DNA of 30,123 bases from SAR202 cluster bacterium AC-647-N09_OGT_505m. GTDB taxonomy: Bacteria; Chloroflexota; Dehalococcoidia; UBA2985. A program made the position numbers and the translations under genes. Under the pieces are notes generated by a model that had not been told where the DNA came from, made no database searches, and was given only the letters and a program-made list of their open reading frames with translations. This document shows, one piece after another, positions 7,500 to 17,528 of the stretch. Location of the stretch: positions 1 through 30,123 of the forward strand of contig VEXC01000013.1 of NCBI GenBank assembly GCA_009391225.1, in the 5' to 3' direction. Position 1 is the first letter of the stretch, and each line of letters starts with the position of its first letter.

Positions 7500-7907
7500 T
7501 CACTCTGGATTACCGATTCTTACGTCTTCCTCGGTGACCATGCCATTCTCTATGTGAAAGGCCCTTATAGGAGGATTCTCCCTGTCCAGCAGGGAGACCA
7601 GTATGTACCGGGACTCGGGCCAAGTAGCCAGACGCACGTCTGTGGCAGATGGATACGCCTCGGAGTGGGTATGAGAATGATATATGGCGACGATATCCCA
7701 CCCGCTATCGTCTATTTCCCTATAAACATTCAGAAGCTCTTTAGGATCCATGCGGTAGCGATAGGGACTCGCCTCTATGTTCAGCATGCGATAGAGCTTC
7801 AGCACTTCCTCGCGCTTGCCCGCAAGGATGCCACAACACTCGTTGGGGTCGTCCTCCAGGGCATGGGCCACCATCTCATTGGCGTACTTCTCGTCTAAGT
7901 GCAGCAT
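7500..7907 (-). CDS. JAMM/MPN metalloprotease-like protein (Mov34 family)
   Basis: A 135-residue zinc-dependent JAB1/MPN+ protease fold. The full metal and catalytic set is visible: Glu23 in NECCGILAG, His77 and His79 in IYHSHTHSEAYPSATD, Ser87 and Asp90 (HxH-x7-SxxD). Bacterial stand-alone members cleave ubiquitin-like sulfur carriers or small molecules. Some are linked to cysteine or thiamine pathways, but no sulfur-carrier gene is seen here. The frame is open far upstream, through the tRNA-Gly gene and other non-coding sequence, so ATG 7907 is chosen: it is the first Met before the conserved MLHLDEKYANEMVAHALED start. No strong ribosome binding site precedes it. It heads the lysA-holB operon. 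Its natural substrate is unknown. Confidence 0.88.
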   Translation of the reverse strand: MLHLDEKYANEMVAHALEDDPNECCGILAGKREEVLKLYRMLNIEASPYRYRMDPKELLNVYREIDDSGWDIVAIYHSHTHSEAYPSATDVRLATWPESRYILVSLLDRENPPIRAFHIENGMVTEEDVRIGNPE

Positions 7908-7974
7908 ATACACCGTCCATTGTAAATGGTCAGGTGGCCTCTTGCCTATCCCTGGATATGGCACAAACTCAACA

Positions 7975-8003
7975 TCGACGACCGGTTTCCTCCCTGATAT
8001 AAT
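7975..8003 (+). promoter_or_regulatory. Candidate promoter of tRNA-Gly
   Basis: TCGACG (7975-7980) and a perfect TATAAT (7998-8003) are separated by 17 bases on the plus strand, about 80 bases before the tRNA. A second weaker pair (TTGCGC 8024-8029, TATGCT 8046-8051, 16 apart) lies closer. Either could drive tRNA-Gly and the endonuclease III gene. Confidence 0.5.
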
Positions 8004-8083
8004 GTTTCCAGGTAGCACTAAGTTTGCGCCATCCAATAGAGTTGATATGCTCTCTCGGTGTCCGCAGGGGCGCAAGTCAGCCA

Positions 8084-8158
8084 GCGGGAGTAGCTCAGCG
8101 GAAGAGCCCCGCCCTTCCAAGGCGGCTGTCGTGGGTTCGAATCCCATCTCCCGCTCCA
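8084..8158 (+). tRNA. tRNA-Gly (anticodon UCC)
   Basis: The complete cloverleaf can be drawn. The acceptor stem GCGGGAG pairs with CTCCCGC, followed by U and an encoded CCA (8156-8158). The D-arm AGCTCAGCGGAAGAGC is present. The anticodon stem CCGCC/GGCGG encloses the loop CTTCCAA with anticodon TCC. The T-arm GTGGGTTCGAATCCCAT is present. It reads GGA (and GGG by wobble). Confidence 0.97.
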
Positions 8159-8220
8159 TCCTTCCACGACGGAGGGACTCCACAGTTCCCCCAGCTATAC
8201 CCGCAATCGCAAGGAGCCTC

Positions 8221-8934
8221 ATGCCATCATCTAGAGGGAATCCTGTAGCTGTGACGTCCGCAGGCTCCTTCCACAATAAAAGGCAGATGCCTCTCCTGGA
8301 GGCATACCATCTCCTACAAAGAGAGCAGGGCGTGGCTGAGTGGATACCCAGATACAACGGGGTCTCCGAGCTTCTGTTCACAATCCTCTCCCAGCACACA
8401 TCCGACCTGAATGCGCTACGGTCATTTGAAAGCCTTCGGAATTCCCTTGGCACATGGGAGCAGGTGGTCCAAGCTAACCCCAAGATTATCGCCGATGCCA
8501 TATGGATGGGAGGCCTGTCCAATGTCAAGGCCCCCAGGATCAAGGCGGTGCTCCAGGAAATTCAGGAGCAGCGCGGCAACCTGGACCTCTCTTTCCTGAA
8601 AGGGATGCCCCTGCCAGAAGCGAAGGCATGGCTTAGGAATCTGCCCGGTGTGGGACCCAAGACGGCGGCCATAGTCCTGTGCTTCGCGATGGGGATGCCC
8701 GCAATGCCCGTGGATACTCACATCTACCGGGTGAGCAAACGATTGGGCTTCATAGGCCCTAAGACCACCGCCGACCAAGCTCACGACCTGCTGGAGGCCG
8801 CGATAGACTCAGATAAGGTCTTCGCCTTCCATGTCTACCTCATCACCCACGGCCGGCAGGTGTGCAAGGCACGGCGGCCTCTATGCCACGAGTGCGTTCT
8901 CAACAAGGGCTGTCCCTCTGCCTTCCAAGTCTAG
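8221..8934 (+). CDS. nth: Endonuclease III-family DNA glycosylase
   Basis: An HhH-GPD base-excision DNA glycosylase/AP lyase that removes oxidised pyrimidines. The helix-hairpin-helix LPGVGPKTAA (141-150) holds the catalytic Lys147, and the general acid/base Asp165 is in VDTHIYRV. The C-terminal [4Fe-4S] loop is complete: Cys215, 222, 225 and 231 with spacing C-x6-C-x2-C-x5-C. The ATG at 8221 has AAGGAG (8211-8216) just upstream. ATG 8287, giving MPLLEAYHLL, is the start nearer to the family's usual N-terminus, so the first 22 residues are uncertain. The gene begins 62 bases after tRNA-Gly and may be cotranscribed with it. The sequence is close to the Nth group, but substrate preference cannot be read from it. 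Confidence 0.92.
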   Translation: MPSSRGNPVAVTSAGSFHNKRQMPLLEAYHLLQREQGVAEWIPRYNGVSELLFTILSQHTSDLNALRSFESLRNSLGTWEQVVQANPKIIADAIWMGGLSNVKAPRIKAVLQEIQEQRGNLDLSFLKGMPLPEAKAWLRNLPGVGPKTAAIVLCFAMGMPAMPVDTHIYRVSKRLGFIGPKTTADQAHDLLEAAIDSDKVFAFHVYLITHGRQVCKARRPLCHECVLNKGCPSAFQV

Positions 8935-8967
8935 CAAGCAGGACATTGCCCTGACCCATAAGGCGGT

Positions 8968-9019
8968 GGGCAACTATTTGTAAAGTGTGGGATTGGGCTG
9001 AGCCCAAAGAAAGTTGCCC
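8968..9019. promoter_or_regulatory. Nested inverted repeats between nth and argC
   Basis: The outer arms GGGCAACT (8968-8975) and AGTTGCCC (9012-9019) are exact complements. Inside them, TTGGGC (8993-8998) and GCCCAA (9002-9007) form a tight hairpin with loop TGA. The outer right arm overlaps the candidate -35 box of argC. It could end nth transcripts or act as an operator. No T-run follows. Confidence 0.4.
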
Positions 9020-9042
9020 TGAGACCAGGCAGGTATTATACT
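9014..9042 (+). promoter_or_regulatory. Candidate argC promoter
   Basis: TTGCCC (9014-9019) and TATACT (9037-9042) are exactly 17 bases apart. Transcription would start near 9049, leaving a leader of about 23 bases before the ATG and including the ribosome binding site GGAGG (9061-9065). Confidence 0.55.
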
Positions 9043-9071
9043 GTTGTCCTGCACAGATTTGGAGGGACAGG

Positions 9072-10109
9072 ATGATGAAAGCTGCAATAATAAACGTGAC
9101 CGGATATTCTGGAATAGAATTGGCCCGCCTACTGCATCGTCACCCAGAAGTTGAACTCACCCAGGTCACTGGACGGAGCGCTGTAGGTCAGAAACTGGCC
9201 GAGGCCTTCCCACACCTGGGAGACATTAATCTGCAAATCGAGGGAGATGTAACCGACAGCGTTGACGTGGTGTTCTCAGCCCTGCCACAGATCGCCAGCG
9301 CCGAGGCATTGATTCCAATTGTGGAAAAGGGTGTCAAGGCAATAGACATCAGTGCCGATTTCCGCCTCAAGGATGCGTCGGAGTACGAGAATTGGTACGG
9401 GGTAGTCCATCCCAAACCACAGCTCCTGGAAGAGTCTATTTACGGCCTCCCAGAACTGAACCGAGGGGAGATACGGTCGGCCACGCTGGTAGCCAATCCA
9501 GGTTGTTACCCCACTTCGGCCATCCTGGCCCTGGCCCCTGCAATCCGGGAAGGAATAGTGCAGGAGGACATAATAATCGACAGCAAGTCTGGGGTCTCTG
9601 GCTCTGGCCGGGGTCTCAACCTATCGGCCCATTTCTCAGAGGTTAACGAGAACGTCTCTGCCTACGCGTTGGACGGTCATCGCCACCTGCCAGAGATTAC
9701 TCAGGAGCTAAGCCACTTTAGCCCTGGCTTCAAGCCCAAAATCACCTTCCTACCTCACCTGATACCAATGACCCGTGGAATCCTGAGTTCCTGTTACGTC
9801 ACTCTGAAGGACGGGGCCATTTCCTCAGGTCCTGCCGGAGTAGAGGAGGTACGAGCCCTTTACAAGAGCTTCTATCTGGAAGAGCCCTTTGTGCAGGTGG
9901 TGGACGCGTCACCCATGACCAAACACACCCTAGGAAACAACAACTGCATCGTATACCCCACCGTGGACTTGCGCACCAATCGCCTAATCGTAATAAGCTG
10001 CTTGGACAACCTAGTAAAAGGCGCGGCTGGGCAGGCCATTCAGAACATGAACCTCATGTTCGGGCTTCCTGAAACAGCGGGGCTGGAGCAACTGGCGCTC
10101 TATCCATAG
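9072..10109 (+). CDS. argC: N-acetyl-gamma-glutamyl-phosphate reductase
   Basis: ArgC reduces N-acetylglutamyl-5-phosphate to the semialdehyde with NADPH, the third step of arginine synthesis. The NADP-binding N-terminus reads NVTGYSGIELARLL (8-21). The catalytic Cys145 is in ANPGCYPT, the conserved histidine motif GHRHLPE is at 202-208, and the C-terminal signature NLVKGAAGQAIQNMN is present. The 345 residues fit the type 1 enzyme. ATG 9072 (followed by ATG 9075) is chosen for its ribosome binding site GGAGG (9061-9065). The open frame upstream to 8985 has no family similarity and lies over the promoter. No other arg genes are next to it in this window, so here argC is alone, unlike in many argCJBD operons. 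Confidence 0.95.
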   Translation: MMKAAIINVTGYSGIELARLLHRHPEVELTQVTGRSAVGQKLAEAFPHLGDINLQIEGDVTDSVDVVFSALPQIASAEALIPIVEKGVKAIDISADFRLKDASEYENWYGVVHPKPQLLEESIYGLPELNRGEIRSATLVANPGCYPTSAILALAPAIREGIVQEDIIIDSKSGVSGSGRGLNLSAHFSEVNENVSAYALDGHRHLPEITQELSHFSPGFKPKITFLPHLIPMTRGILSSCYVTLKDGAISSGPAGVEEVRALYKSFYLEEPFVQVVDASPMTKHTLGNNNCIVYPTVDLRTNRLIVISCLDNLVKGAAGQAIQNMNLMFGLPETAGLEQLALYP

Positions 10110-10121
10110 CATGTTGTACTC

Positions 10122-10152
10122 TTGGGCAGGCACAAGAACCTGTAGCTATAAT
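10122..10152 (+). promoter_or_regulatory. Candidate tRNA-Glu promoter
   Basis: A perfect TATAAT (10147-10152) lies 22 bases before the tRNA. TTGGGC (10122-10127) is the best -35, with a 19-base spacer, a little long. Confidence 0.5.
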
Positions 10153-10173
10153 CCCTCTCCGGATTAATGACGT

Positions 10174-10251
10174 GCCCTCATCGTCTAGCCGGCCTAGGAC
10201 GCCACCCTTTCAAGGTGGAGATCAGGGGTTCGAATCCCCTTGAGGGCACCA
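10174..10251 (+). tRNA. tRNA-Glu (anticodon UUC)
   Basis: The acceptor GCCCTCA pairs with TGAGGGC (10241-10247), followed by A and an encoded CCA (10249-10251). The anticodon stem CCACC/GGTGG encloses CTTTCAA with anticodon TTC. The T-arm CAGGGGTTCGAATCCCCTT is typical. The next 227 bases hold no gene, and the tRNA 3' end is not repeated downstream, so there is no sign of an integrated element here. Confidence 0.97.
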
Positions 10252-10376
10252 GCAGTGCCCACTATCGGATGTTGACCGCGTGAAGACAGGGGTGCTATCC
10301 TCCACACACGCCGAACCTCCTACGCCGTCGAGTGTGGACATCCAGTTCCCAGAGATCCAAGATGAGAACAAGCGTT

Positions 10377-10420
10377 ATAGGTGTGTGGATTGACAGTAAG
10401 AGAGTCCACGCACCTATTTA
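10377..10420 (+). promoter_or_regulatory. Palindrome around a TTGACA promoter box (candidate operator)
   Basis: ATAGGTGTGTGGA (10377-10389) and TCCACGCACCTAT (10405-10417) are inverted repeats matching 12 of 13 positions. The 15 bases between them begin with a perfect TTGACA (10390-10395). A TATTTA (10415-10420) could be the -10, with a long 19-base spacer. A dimeric repressor bound here would block the promoter of the acyl-CoA dehydrogenase-like gene downstream. Confidence 0.45.
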
Positions 10421-10478
10421 TTAGACGGCAGTGTTTGGTTGGCTTGACTCACCGACTTCGACAGTGGTGGGCTATGTT

Positions 10479-11300
10479 ATGACAACTTCATCAGAACGGT
10501 ACGCGGCGAAAGAAGAATTTCGAGAGCTTGTCAGGGAGTGGATGGACGTCAATGCGATAATCCCAGCTGACATCCCGATGTCCGCAGGACGAGCACCACT
10601 CTCCCCGGAATTGAAGCAGTGGGCTGTACAGTTCCGCCGCAAGTTTGGGGCCCAGGGCTGGATTGCTCCCACGTGGCCAACTGAATACGGAGGCGGTGGA
10701 CTGACCAACGAATATGCGGCAATAATTCAGCAGGAACTGTCCCAGCGACCGCTCCCGACTCTCCAGGTATCCATCATGGAAGCCACTGCAATGCGAATCT
10801 TCTGCTCAGAGGAACAAAAGAGGACACTTCTGGCATCTGTTCTGCGAGGCGAGGTTGTAATGGCCCATGCGTTCAATGAGTTAGGACATGGCTCGGACCT
10901 GAGCGCCAACACCACTTCTGCTATCAGAGACGGAGACGAGTACATCATCAACGGGCGGAAAGACCAAATCACAAGTATTCTGCCACCTGACATAGTGCTC
11001 TGCCTCGCGGTCACTAATCCTGAAGCGCCTCAACCTCAACGCTTCAGCGTTGTAGCGGTAGACACAGACACTCCAGGCGTACTTATCAAGCCCGAAAGCC
11101 TGCTGGTTCCTGGACGGGAGTACAAGTTCTTCTTTTCGGACGTGCCAGTACCTAGCACCAGAGTCATCGGTGAAGAGGGGCAAGGAATCGAGATAGCTGA
11201 ATTTATGGTGGAAATCGAGCGCGGAGGTATGATTGTTACGTTGGACCGGCAGCGCGAGACAGAGGAGCGAGAACGTCAGGCCAACGAGAAGACCCAATAG
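10479..11300 (+). CDS. Acyl-CoA dehydrogenase-like protein lacking the C-terminal domain
   Basis: It carries the N-terminal helical domain and the middle beta domain of FAD-dependent acyl-CoA dehydrogenases. The flavin-side motifs are visible: WIAPTWPTEYGGGGLTN (61-77), AHAFNELGHGSD (129-140, family form FTEPGAGSD) and DGDEYIINGRK (151-161). The protein ends at residue 273, after EFMVEIERGG and a charged tail (ERERQANEKTQ). Family members have about 380-400 residues, and the missing C-terminal helical bundle normally carries the catalytic glutamate and half of the FAD and tetramer contacts. No such sequence is found in the 200 bases downstream. It is therefore a truncated gene or a specialised partner subunit. 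The open frame begins at 10431, but ATG 10479 starts the recognisable sequence. It stands alone after tRNA-Glu. Confidence 0.75.
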   Translation: MTTSSERYAAKEEFRELVREWMDVNAIIPADIPMSAGRAPLSPELKQWAVQFRRKFGAQGWIAPTWPTEYGGGGLTNEYAAIIQQELSQRPLPTLQVSIMEATAMRIFCSEEQKRTLLASVLRGEVVMAHAFNELGHGSDLSANTTSAIRDGDEYIINGRKDQITSILPPDIVLCLAVTNPEAPQPQRFSVVAVDTDTPGVLIKPESLLVPGREYKFFFSDVPVPSTRVIGEEGQGIEIAEFMVEIERGGMIVTLDRQRETEERERQANEKTQ

Positions 11301-11302
11301 TC

Positions 11303-11320
11303 ACCCAACCTGGATTGGGT
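11303..11320 (+). terminator. Hairpin after the acyl-CoA dehydrogenase-like gene
   Basis: ACCCAA (11303-11308) and TTGGGT (11315-11320) form a 6-pair stem with a 6-base loop, 3 bases after the stop codon. No T-run follows, so it would be at best a weak terminator or an mRNA-end stabiliser. Confidence 0.3.
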
Positions 11321-11506
11321 GGGAAAAGACGCTCGTGGCAAGTACCAAGATGTAGCCTGTAGCTGAGGCATGCCAACGCACCGCCTGACACAGAATCGGA
11401 GAAGATTCATGATGGCTAGAGTAGGAACCAGCCCAAAACAGGGTCTTGTAACTGGGTCTCTGCTTGTTGGAAAGGAAGTATAGGACGCCTTAGAACCTGC
11501 CCCTAG

Positions 11507-12064
11507 TTAATTGTAACGATTCATAGCCCAGTCCACACCCTGACCAATCACATCCAACACCGCATTCTGTGCCGCGACCACAGCCTCTCCAATCAATGGG
11601 CTTTCTTCGGCGGTGAAAGTGCCCAAGACGAAGTTCACATCACTCATGCCCAGCGGAGGGCGTCCAATACCTATGCGAATGCGCGTGAAGATGTGACTTT
11701 TCAGGGAACCCACAATAGACTCCAAGCCCCGGTGGCCGCCAGCGCTTCCCAAGGGTCGTATGCGAATCGTCCCCACTGGAAGGTCCATATCGTCATAGAT
11801 GAGGAGCAGGTCCTGAAGAGGTGTATTAAAGCGGCTAATGAGATAGGATAGAGCCTCTCCGCTATTGTTCATAAAGGTGCGAGGCTTTACTAGTACTACT
11901 TCTTCCATACCCAGTCGGCCCTGGCCGATTACCACTAAAGGTCGTCGCTGGGACATTGATATGCCCGCGTCATGGCTGATGCCGTCAATGCAACGGAAGC
12001 CAACGTTATGCCTCGACCCAGCATATTCCTTTCCTGGGTTGCCCAACCCCACTACTAGCTTCAT
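11507..12064 (-). CDS. pth: Peptidyl-tRNA hydrolase
   Basis: Pth releases peptides from prematurely dropped peptidyl-tRNAs, so the tRNA can be reused. Known active-site positions are present: Asn9 in GLGNPG, the catalytic His19 in SRHNVGF, Asn in KPRTFMNNSG (60-69), and Asp91 in YDDMDLPVG. The GGHRGL segment has Arg112 where the E. coli enzyme has Asn114, a difference at a substrate-contact position. The 185 residues fit. The ATG at 12064 overlaps the stop of the upstream unknown gene (ATGA), so the two are probably translationally coupled. It is the last gene of the ligA operon. Confidence 0.94.
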   Translation of the reverse strand: MKLVVGLGNPGKEYAGSRHNVGFRCIDGISHDAGISMSQRRPLVVIGQGRLGMEEVVLVKPRTFMNNSGEALSYLISRFNTPLQDLLLIYDDMDLPVGTIRIRPLGSAGGHRGLESIVGSLKSHIFTRIRIGIGRPPLGMSDVNFVLGTFTAEESPLIGEAVVAAQNAVLDVIGQGVDWAMNRYN

Positions 12065-12816
12065 CGGCTACCAAGAAAGGCCCGCACCTGGGGACTCAGG
12101 GCGTTGGCCAGAGGGTCCAAATCCGTCATCTGGACTATCTTTATCATCTTGTCCACCACGTGCTCGTCCCATATCTCCTGAATAACGTTACGTCTAAGAC
12201 GTCGGTTTTGTTCCTGGACAGGCTGCCCTATGTCAATTACAAGAGCCTCTACCTCCGTGTACGGTGCACCATCCGACGGTAGCAGGCCATAGCACGAGCA
12301 ATTGGGCAGATCTTGCGGATCAACGTCCTTTTCAAAACCTGTGCACATATTGATTGAGGTGTTTAACTGCTCAGACTGATGCAGGGGCTCATCTCCCATG
12401 GCAGGCCCAAGCTCAGGAATAAAGTCGAACTGCTCCATGGTGGAGCGTCTCGCCGAAGAATACGCCTGTCGCCCAACAGTGTACAGTCCCTTGGCCTCCG
12501 CGATGAATCTCAAATCACGGTCCAGGCCATGCCTCTGACCAAGACCACCCTGAGCCGGAACGCAGACCACTATGAGAGCCTCCCACATGGTAGCTGTGAA
12601 GGACCGGCGGCGGGAAGTAGGAAGGACTATGTGTAAGTACCAATCCTCCGTTAGTCCTTTGCCACGGGCATCATTCCACCGGAAGGCCAGGATAACCTCC
12701 CCGGGATACTGAAGCTCCATGTAGCAAGTAGTCCCGAGTCGTAGTCGGCCTTCAAGCTGTGGGGAAAGCCGCAAAGAGAGGTTCAGGCAGCCATTATCCT
12801 TGCAATAGGGTGTCAT
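12061..12816 (-). CDS. Conserved-looking protein of unknown function between ligA and pth
   Basis: I do not recognise this 251-residue protein. It is very likely real: a ribosome binding site (AAGGAG) overlaps the ligA stop just before ATG 12816, and its stop overlaps the pth start by four bases (ATGA). It looks soluble, with no signal peptide or membrane segment. The N-terminal half is beta-rich (RLGTTCYMELQYPGE, then WYLHIVLPTSRRRSF), with an early CKDNGC pair and further cysteines (NCSCYG) near residues 170-180. The C-terminal part is charged and helical (EIWDEHVVDKMIKIVQM, then ANALSPQVRAFLG). The dispersed cysteines do not form a standard zinc ribbon. Position suggests a link to DNA joining or translation quality control, but only as inference. 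Confidence 0.75.
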   Translation of the reverse strand: MTPYCKDNGCLNLSLRLSPQLEGRLRLGTTCYMELQYPGEVILAFRWNDARGKGLTEDWYLHIVLPTSRRRSFTATMWEALIVVCVPAQGGLGQRHGLDRDLRFIAEAKGLYTVGRQAYSSARRSTMEQFDFIPELGPAMGDEPLHQSEQLNTSINMCTGFEKDVDPQDLPNCSCYGLLPSDGAPYTEVEALVIDIGQPVQEQNRRLRRNVIQEIWDEHVVDKMIKIVQMTDLDPLANALSPQVRAFLGSR

Positions 12817-12822
12817 GGTTAC

Positions 12823-15175
<2,353 letters not shown>

Positions 15176-15772
15176 CTAGGAGCTCGATGCCCCCAGTGCC
15201 GCTACAACCTCTTCCGCACTAGCAATAGCACTCTGACGGGAAAGAATCTTCTCCATCAGCAGTTTATGTACCTCAGGATCCCGGTCAGCACAGCCATCCT
15301 CAACCACTATCAACTGGTAGTCTGCATCGGCGGCGTAGCGCACCGTGGAAAGAATCACTCCGCTGGTAGCATGGCCCATCAATATCAGGGTGTCGACGCC
15401 CTGGGCTCGCAGCATCATGTCCAGGTCAGTTCCGAAGAAGGCATTCACCCTGTGCTTCACTATTATGGGTTCACCCTGTCGCGGCGACACTGATGGATGA
15501 ATCAGGGTCGTAGGGTCCATGGCAGGTACCTGGCCTGAGGCCTTTCTAGCGCTGAAGGTCTTATTGAAATCAGAAATTTCAGGATAGCCCGGCCGGAAGT
15601 TGACCACGATGTAGGCTACGAGAACTCCTGCAACCCTGGCGGCCTCCAGCACTTCACTAGCCCGCTCAAAGGTGTGGCGCACCGCTACTATCGGATTCTG
15701 CCCCATACCTTCGGTATGGAAGTCCGCCATTAACAACGCCGTGTGATTTCTATCCAACTTGAACTCTGGCAT
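15176..15772 (-). CDS. Isochorismatase-fold hydrolase without the catalytic cysteine
   Basis: A 198-residue protein of the isochorismatase-like (cysteine hydrolase) superfamily. The first two members of the Asp-Lys-Cys triad are present: Asp17 in LLMADFH and Lys106 in IIVKHRVNAFFGTDLD. The third position reads GHATSGVILSTVRYAA, with Gly138 where nicotinamidases and N-carbamoylsarcosine amidases have Cys. The cis-peptide region before it is intact. Isochorismatases such as PhzD also lack this cysteine and hydrolyse a vinyl ether with water, so a hydrolase of that kind is plausible. No siderophore or phenazine genes are nearby. The ATG at 15772 has GGGAG seven bases upstream. It is not part of an obvious operon. 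Confidence 0.85.
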   Translation of the reverse strand: MPEFKLDRNHTALLMADFHTEGMGQNPIVAVRHTFERASEVLEAARVAGVLVAYIVVNFRPGYPEISDFNKTFSARKASGQVPAMDPTTLIHPSVSPRQGEPIIVKHRVNAFFGTDLDMMLRAQGVDTLILMGHATSGVILSTVRYAADADYQLIVVEDGCADRDPEVHKLLMEKILSRQSAIASAEEVVAALGASSS

Positions 15773-16226
15773 AGTACGCTCCCTTTTCTACAAGAGTCTC
15801 TATTGAGCAGATACCACCCTTGCCAACTTGAAGACAAGTATAGCACTGCAACACTGGGTATAGCAGCAAAGGCAAAGTGTGAGGATACCTTGTCACATTC
15901 TGTTATTCCTCGACAATAGGCTGACATTCAATGGCCTAAAGCCGACCTGAGAAAAACCAATTACACGGAGGTCATCTATGGGCTGTCTCGCCATCCTGGC
16001 CGTACCATCGACAGGGCTCAACTTCTTTTTCAGGGTATGAATCTTGTGGGACATCATCGCCTACACTGTGGGAATATATACCATCCGCTCACATCCGCGC
16101 CATGCTGGTAACAATAGCAATGTGGATGGCCATTTGACACAGACGTTGGCTAAGACAGAGGGCTACTTTAGAACCTGTGAACTGAATTGTCCCAAGGCTA
16201 CGTTCCATCAACAACCCCACAGTCCT
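15773..16226. other. Intergenic region between the isochorismatase-like and DUF1015 genes
   Basis: About 450 bases with no convincing gene in any frame. TATACT- and TATACC-like boxes occur on the minus strand before the isochorismatase-like gene, and GTATAGCA occurs twice around 15839-15870. None forms a clear promoter. Confidence 0.4.
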
Positions 16227-17528
16227 TCACACCAGGCGGTTTATCACCAGGCCAGTTGGCAGCTTGGGACTGAAGTAGGTGGATTTTAGTGGCAAGCGCT
16301 CCCCGGATAACACCACCTCTTCGAAGAGGTCCAATGACATCGAAGGAAGGACAAAACCTAGTTGGTAATCGCCATTCCTCACCAGATGGTATACCTCTCC
16401 AGAGTCGTGTGTGAAGTGCAGAATACCCCTTTCCACAGCTCCTTGCTGAGTACCCAAAATCGGCTCAAGTACCCTTCTTCCGAAAACCTGGGTGGCACAT
16501 CGCTCCAGAGGGGACGATGGGAAACCCAGTGGTTCTCGAAGGGTGAGAAGGGATACCCTCCCTTCGCGGGCCTCCAGCAAGCCGATGGCAACCTGGTTCA
16601 TGGCGACCATCTCCAATTGTTCCTCCAGAGTAGAAATAGCATCCTCAGGGACATCAAATCTTGCATTCAGTGGCCGTAGGTGGAAGGTCTCCTGTATCAG
16701 CCCCAACATCTGTTCCAACTCTGCAGTGGATAATCCCTTGATAGCACGATGGTACGGGAGCACCAGCAAGCCCGAGTCCTGTATCTCTATGAGGGACATC
16801 AAGACGAAGTTGTGGGCCGAATCTTCTTCATGATTTCCCACGGACCTTTGGATGTCTCGATAGTTGAGAGCGGTCTCGTATCGGTGGTGCCCATCAGCCA
16901 GGTAGATGGGTGCGTCCTTCAATGACTCGGATACAGTTTGCACCGTTGTCTTATCTGCAACGGCCCATAACTGAATGCGTGTATCGTCGTAGGCTGCTCG
17001 GGCCAGGGGTGGGCCAGAGGTCACTCTATCTATCAGTGCACTGACCAGCCCTGAAGAATCACGGTATATCGCCATGACGGGGCTCAGGTTGGCCTCTGTG
17101 GCTGTCAGTAGTTCCATTCTATCCCTCTTGGGCCCCTGAGAGGTCTCCTCGTGGGGGAGGACAATTCTCTTGGAAACCTCCTCCAAACGCACCCTGGCCA
17201 GAATGGAGCGGCGGGTCATGGAGCGACCATTATGCAAGAAGTCTTCCTGAAGGAGATAAAATGCGGCATCTTGTTCTGTGAGCAATGTCCCTCGACTCAG
17301 CCATTCTTCTAGCAACTTGGCGGCCCTGGTATAGCGATTGACGTCCGACGAGTCCGTAGGCAGGTTCATACCAAGCTCTAGGCGGACGGCGTTGTAGGGA
17401 CTCTTCTGGTGCAGTTCAGCCTGCTGCTCCATGGAAATTATATCGTAAGGTGGGCACAACAGTTGCCCCAGGTCTTCACCCGGAGCAAGGCTATACCGTA
17501 GTCCTCTAAAGGGTTGAATGTCGGCCAT
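16227..17528 (-). CDS. DUF1015 (COG4198) family protein
   Basis: A 433-residue soluble protein of the DUF1015 family. The N-terminal signatures are present: IQPFRGLRY (4-12) and LLCPPYDIIS (23-32, family CPPYDVI). The central signature is YLADGHHRYETALNY (about 209-223), and the C-terminal end is LPLKSTYFSPKLPTGLVINR. Every hallmark segment is intact, so it should be functional. The family is widespread in Chloroflexota, Firmicutes and Thermotogae, often near amino-acid (serine) metabolism genes. A biochemical role is not settled, and this locus offers no metabolic neighbour. The ATG at 17528 has GGAG about seven bases upstream. Confidence 0.9.
   Translation of the reverse strand: MADIQPFRGLRYSLAPGEDLGQLLCPPYDIISMEQQAELHQKSPYNAVRLELGMNLPTDSSDVNRYTRAAKLLEEWLSRGTLLTEQDAAFYLLQEDFLHNGRSMTRRSILARVRLEEVSKRIVLPHEETSQGPKRDRMELLTATEANLSPVMAIYRDSSGLVSALIDRVTSGPPLARAAYDDTRIQLWAVADKTTVQTVSESLKDAPIYLADGHHRYETALNYRDIQRSVGNHEEDSAHNFVLMSLIEIQDSGLLVLPYHRAIKGLSTAELEQMLGLIQETFHLRPLNARFDVPEDAISTLEEQLEMVAMNQVAIGLLEAREGRVSLLTLREPLGFPSSPLERCATQVFGRRVLEPILGTQQGAVERGILHFTHDSGEVYHLVRNGDYQLGFVLPSMSLDLFEEVVLSGERLPLKSTYFSPKLPTGLVINRLV

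Noticed and set aside
10174..11506. An integrated element at tRNA-Glu carrying the acyl-CoA dehydrogenase gene
   Set aside because: No repeat of the tRNA 3' end and no integrase were found downstream.
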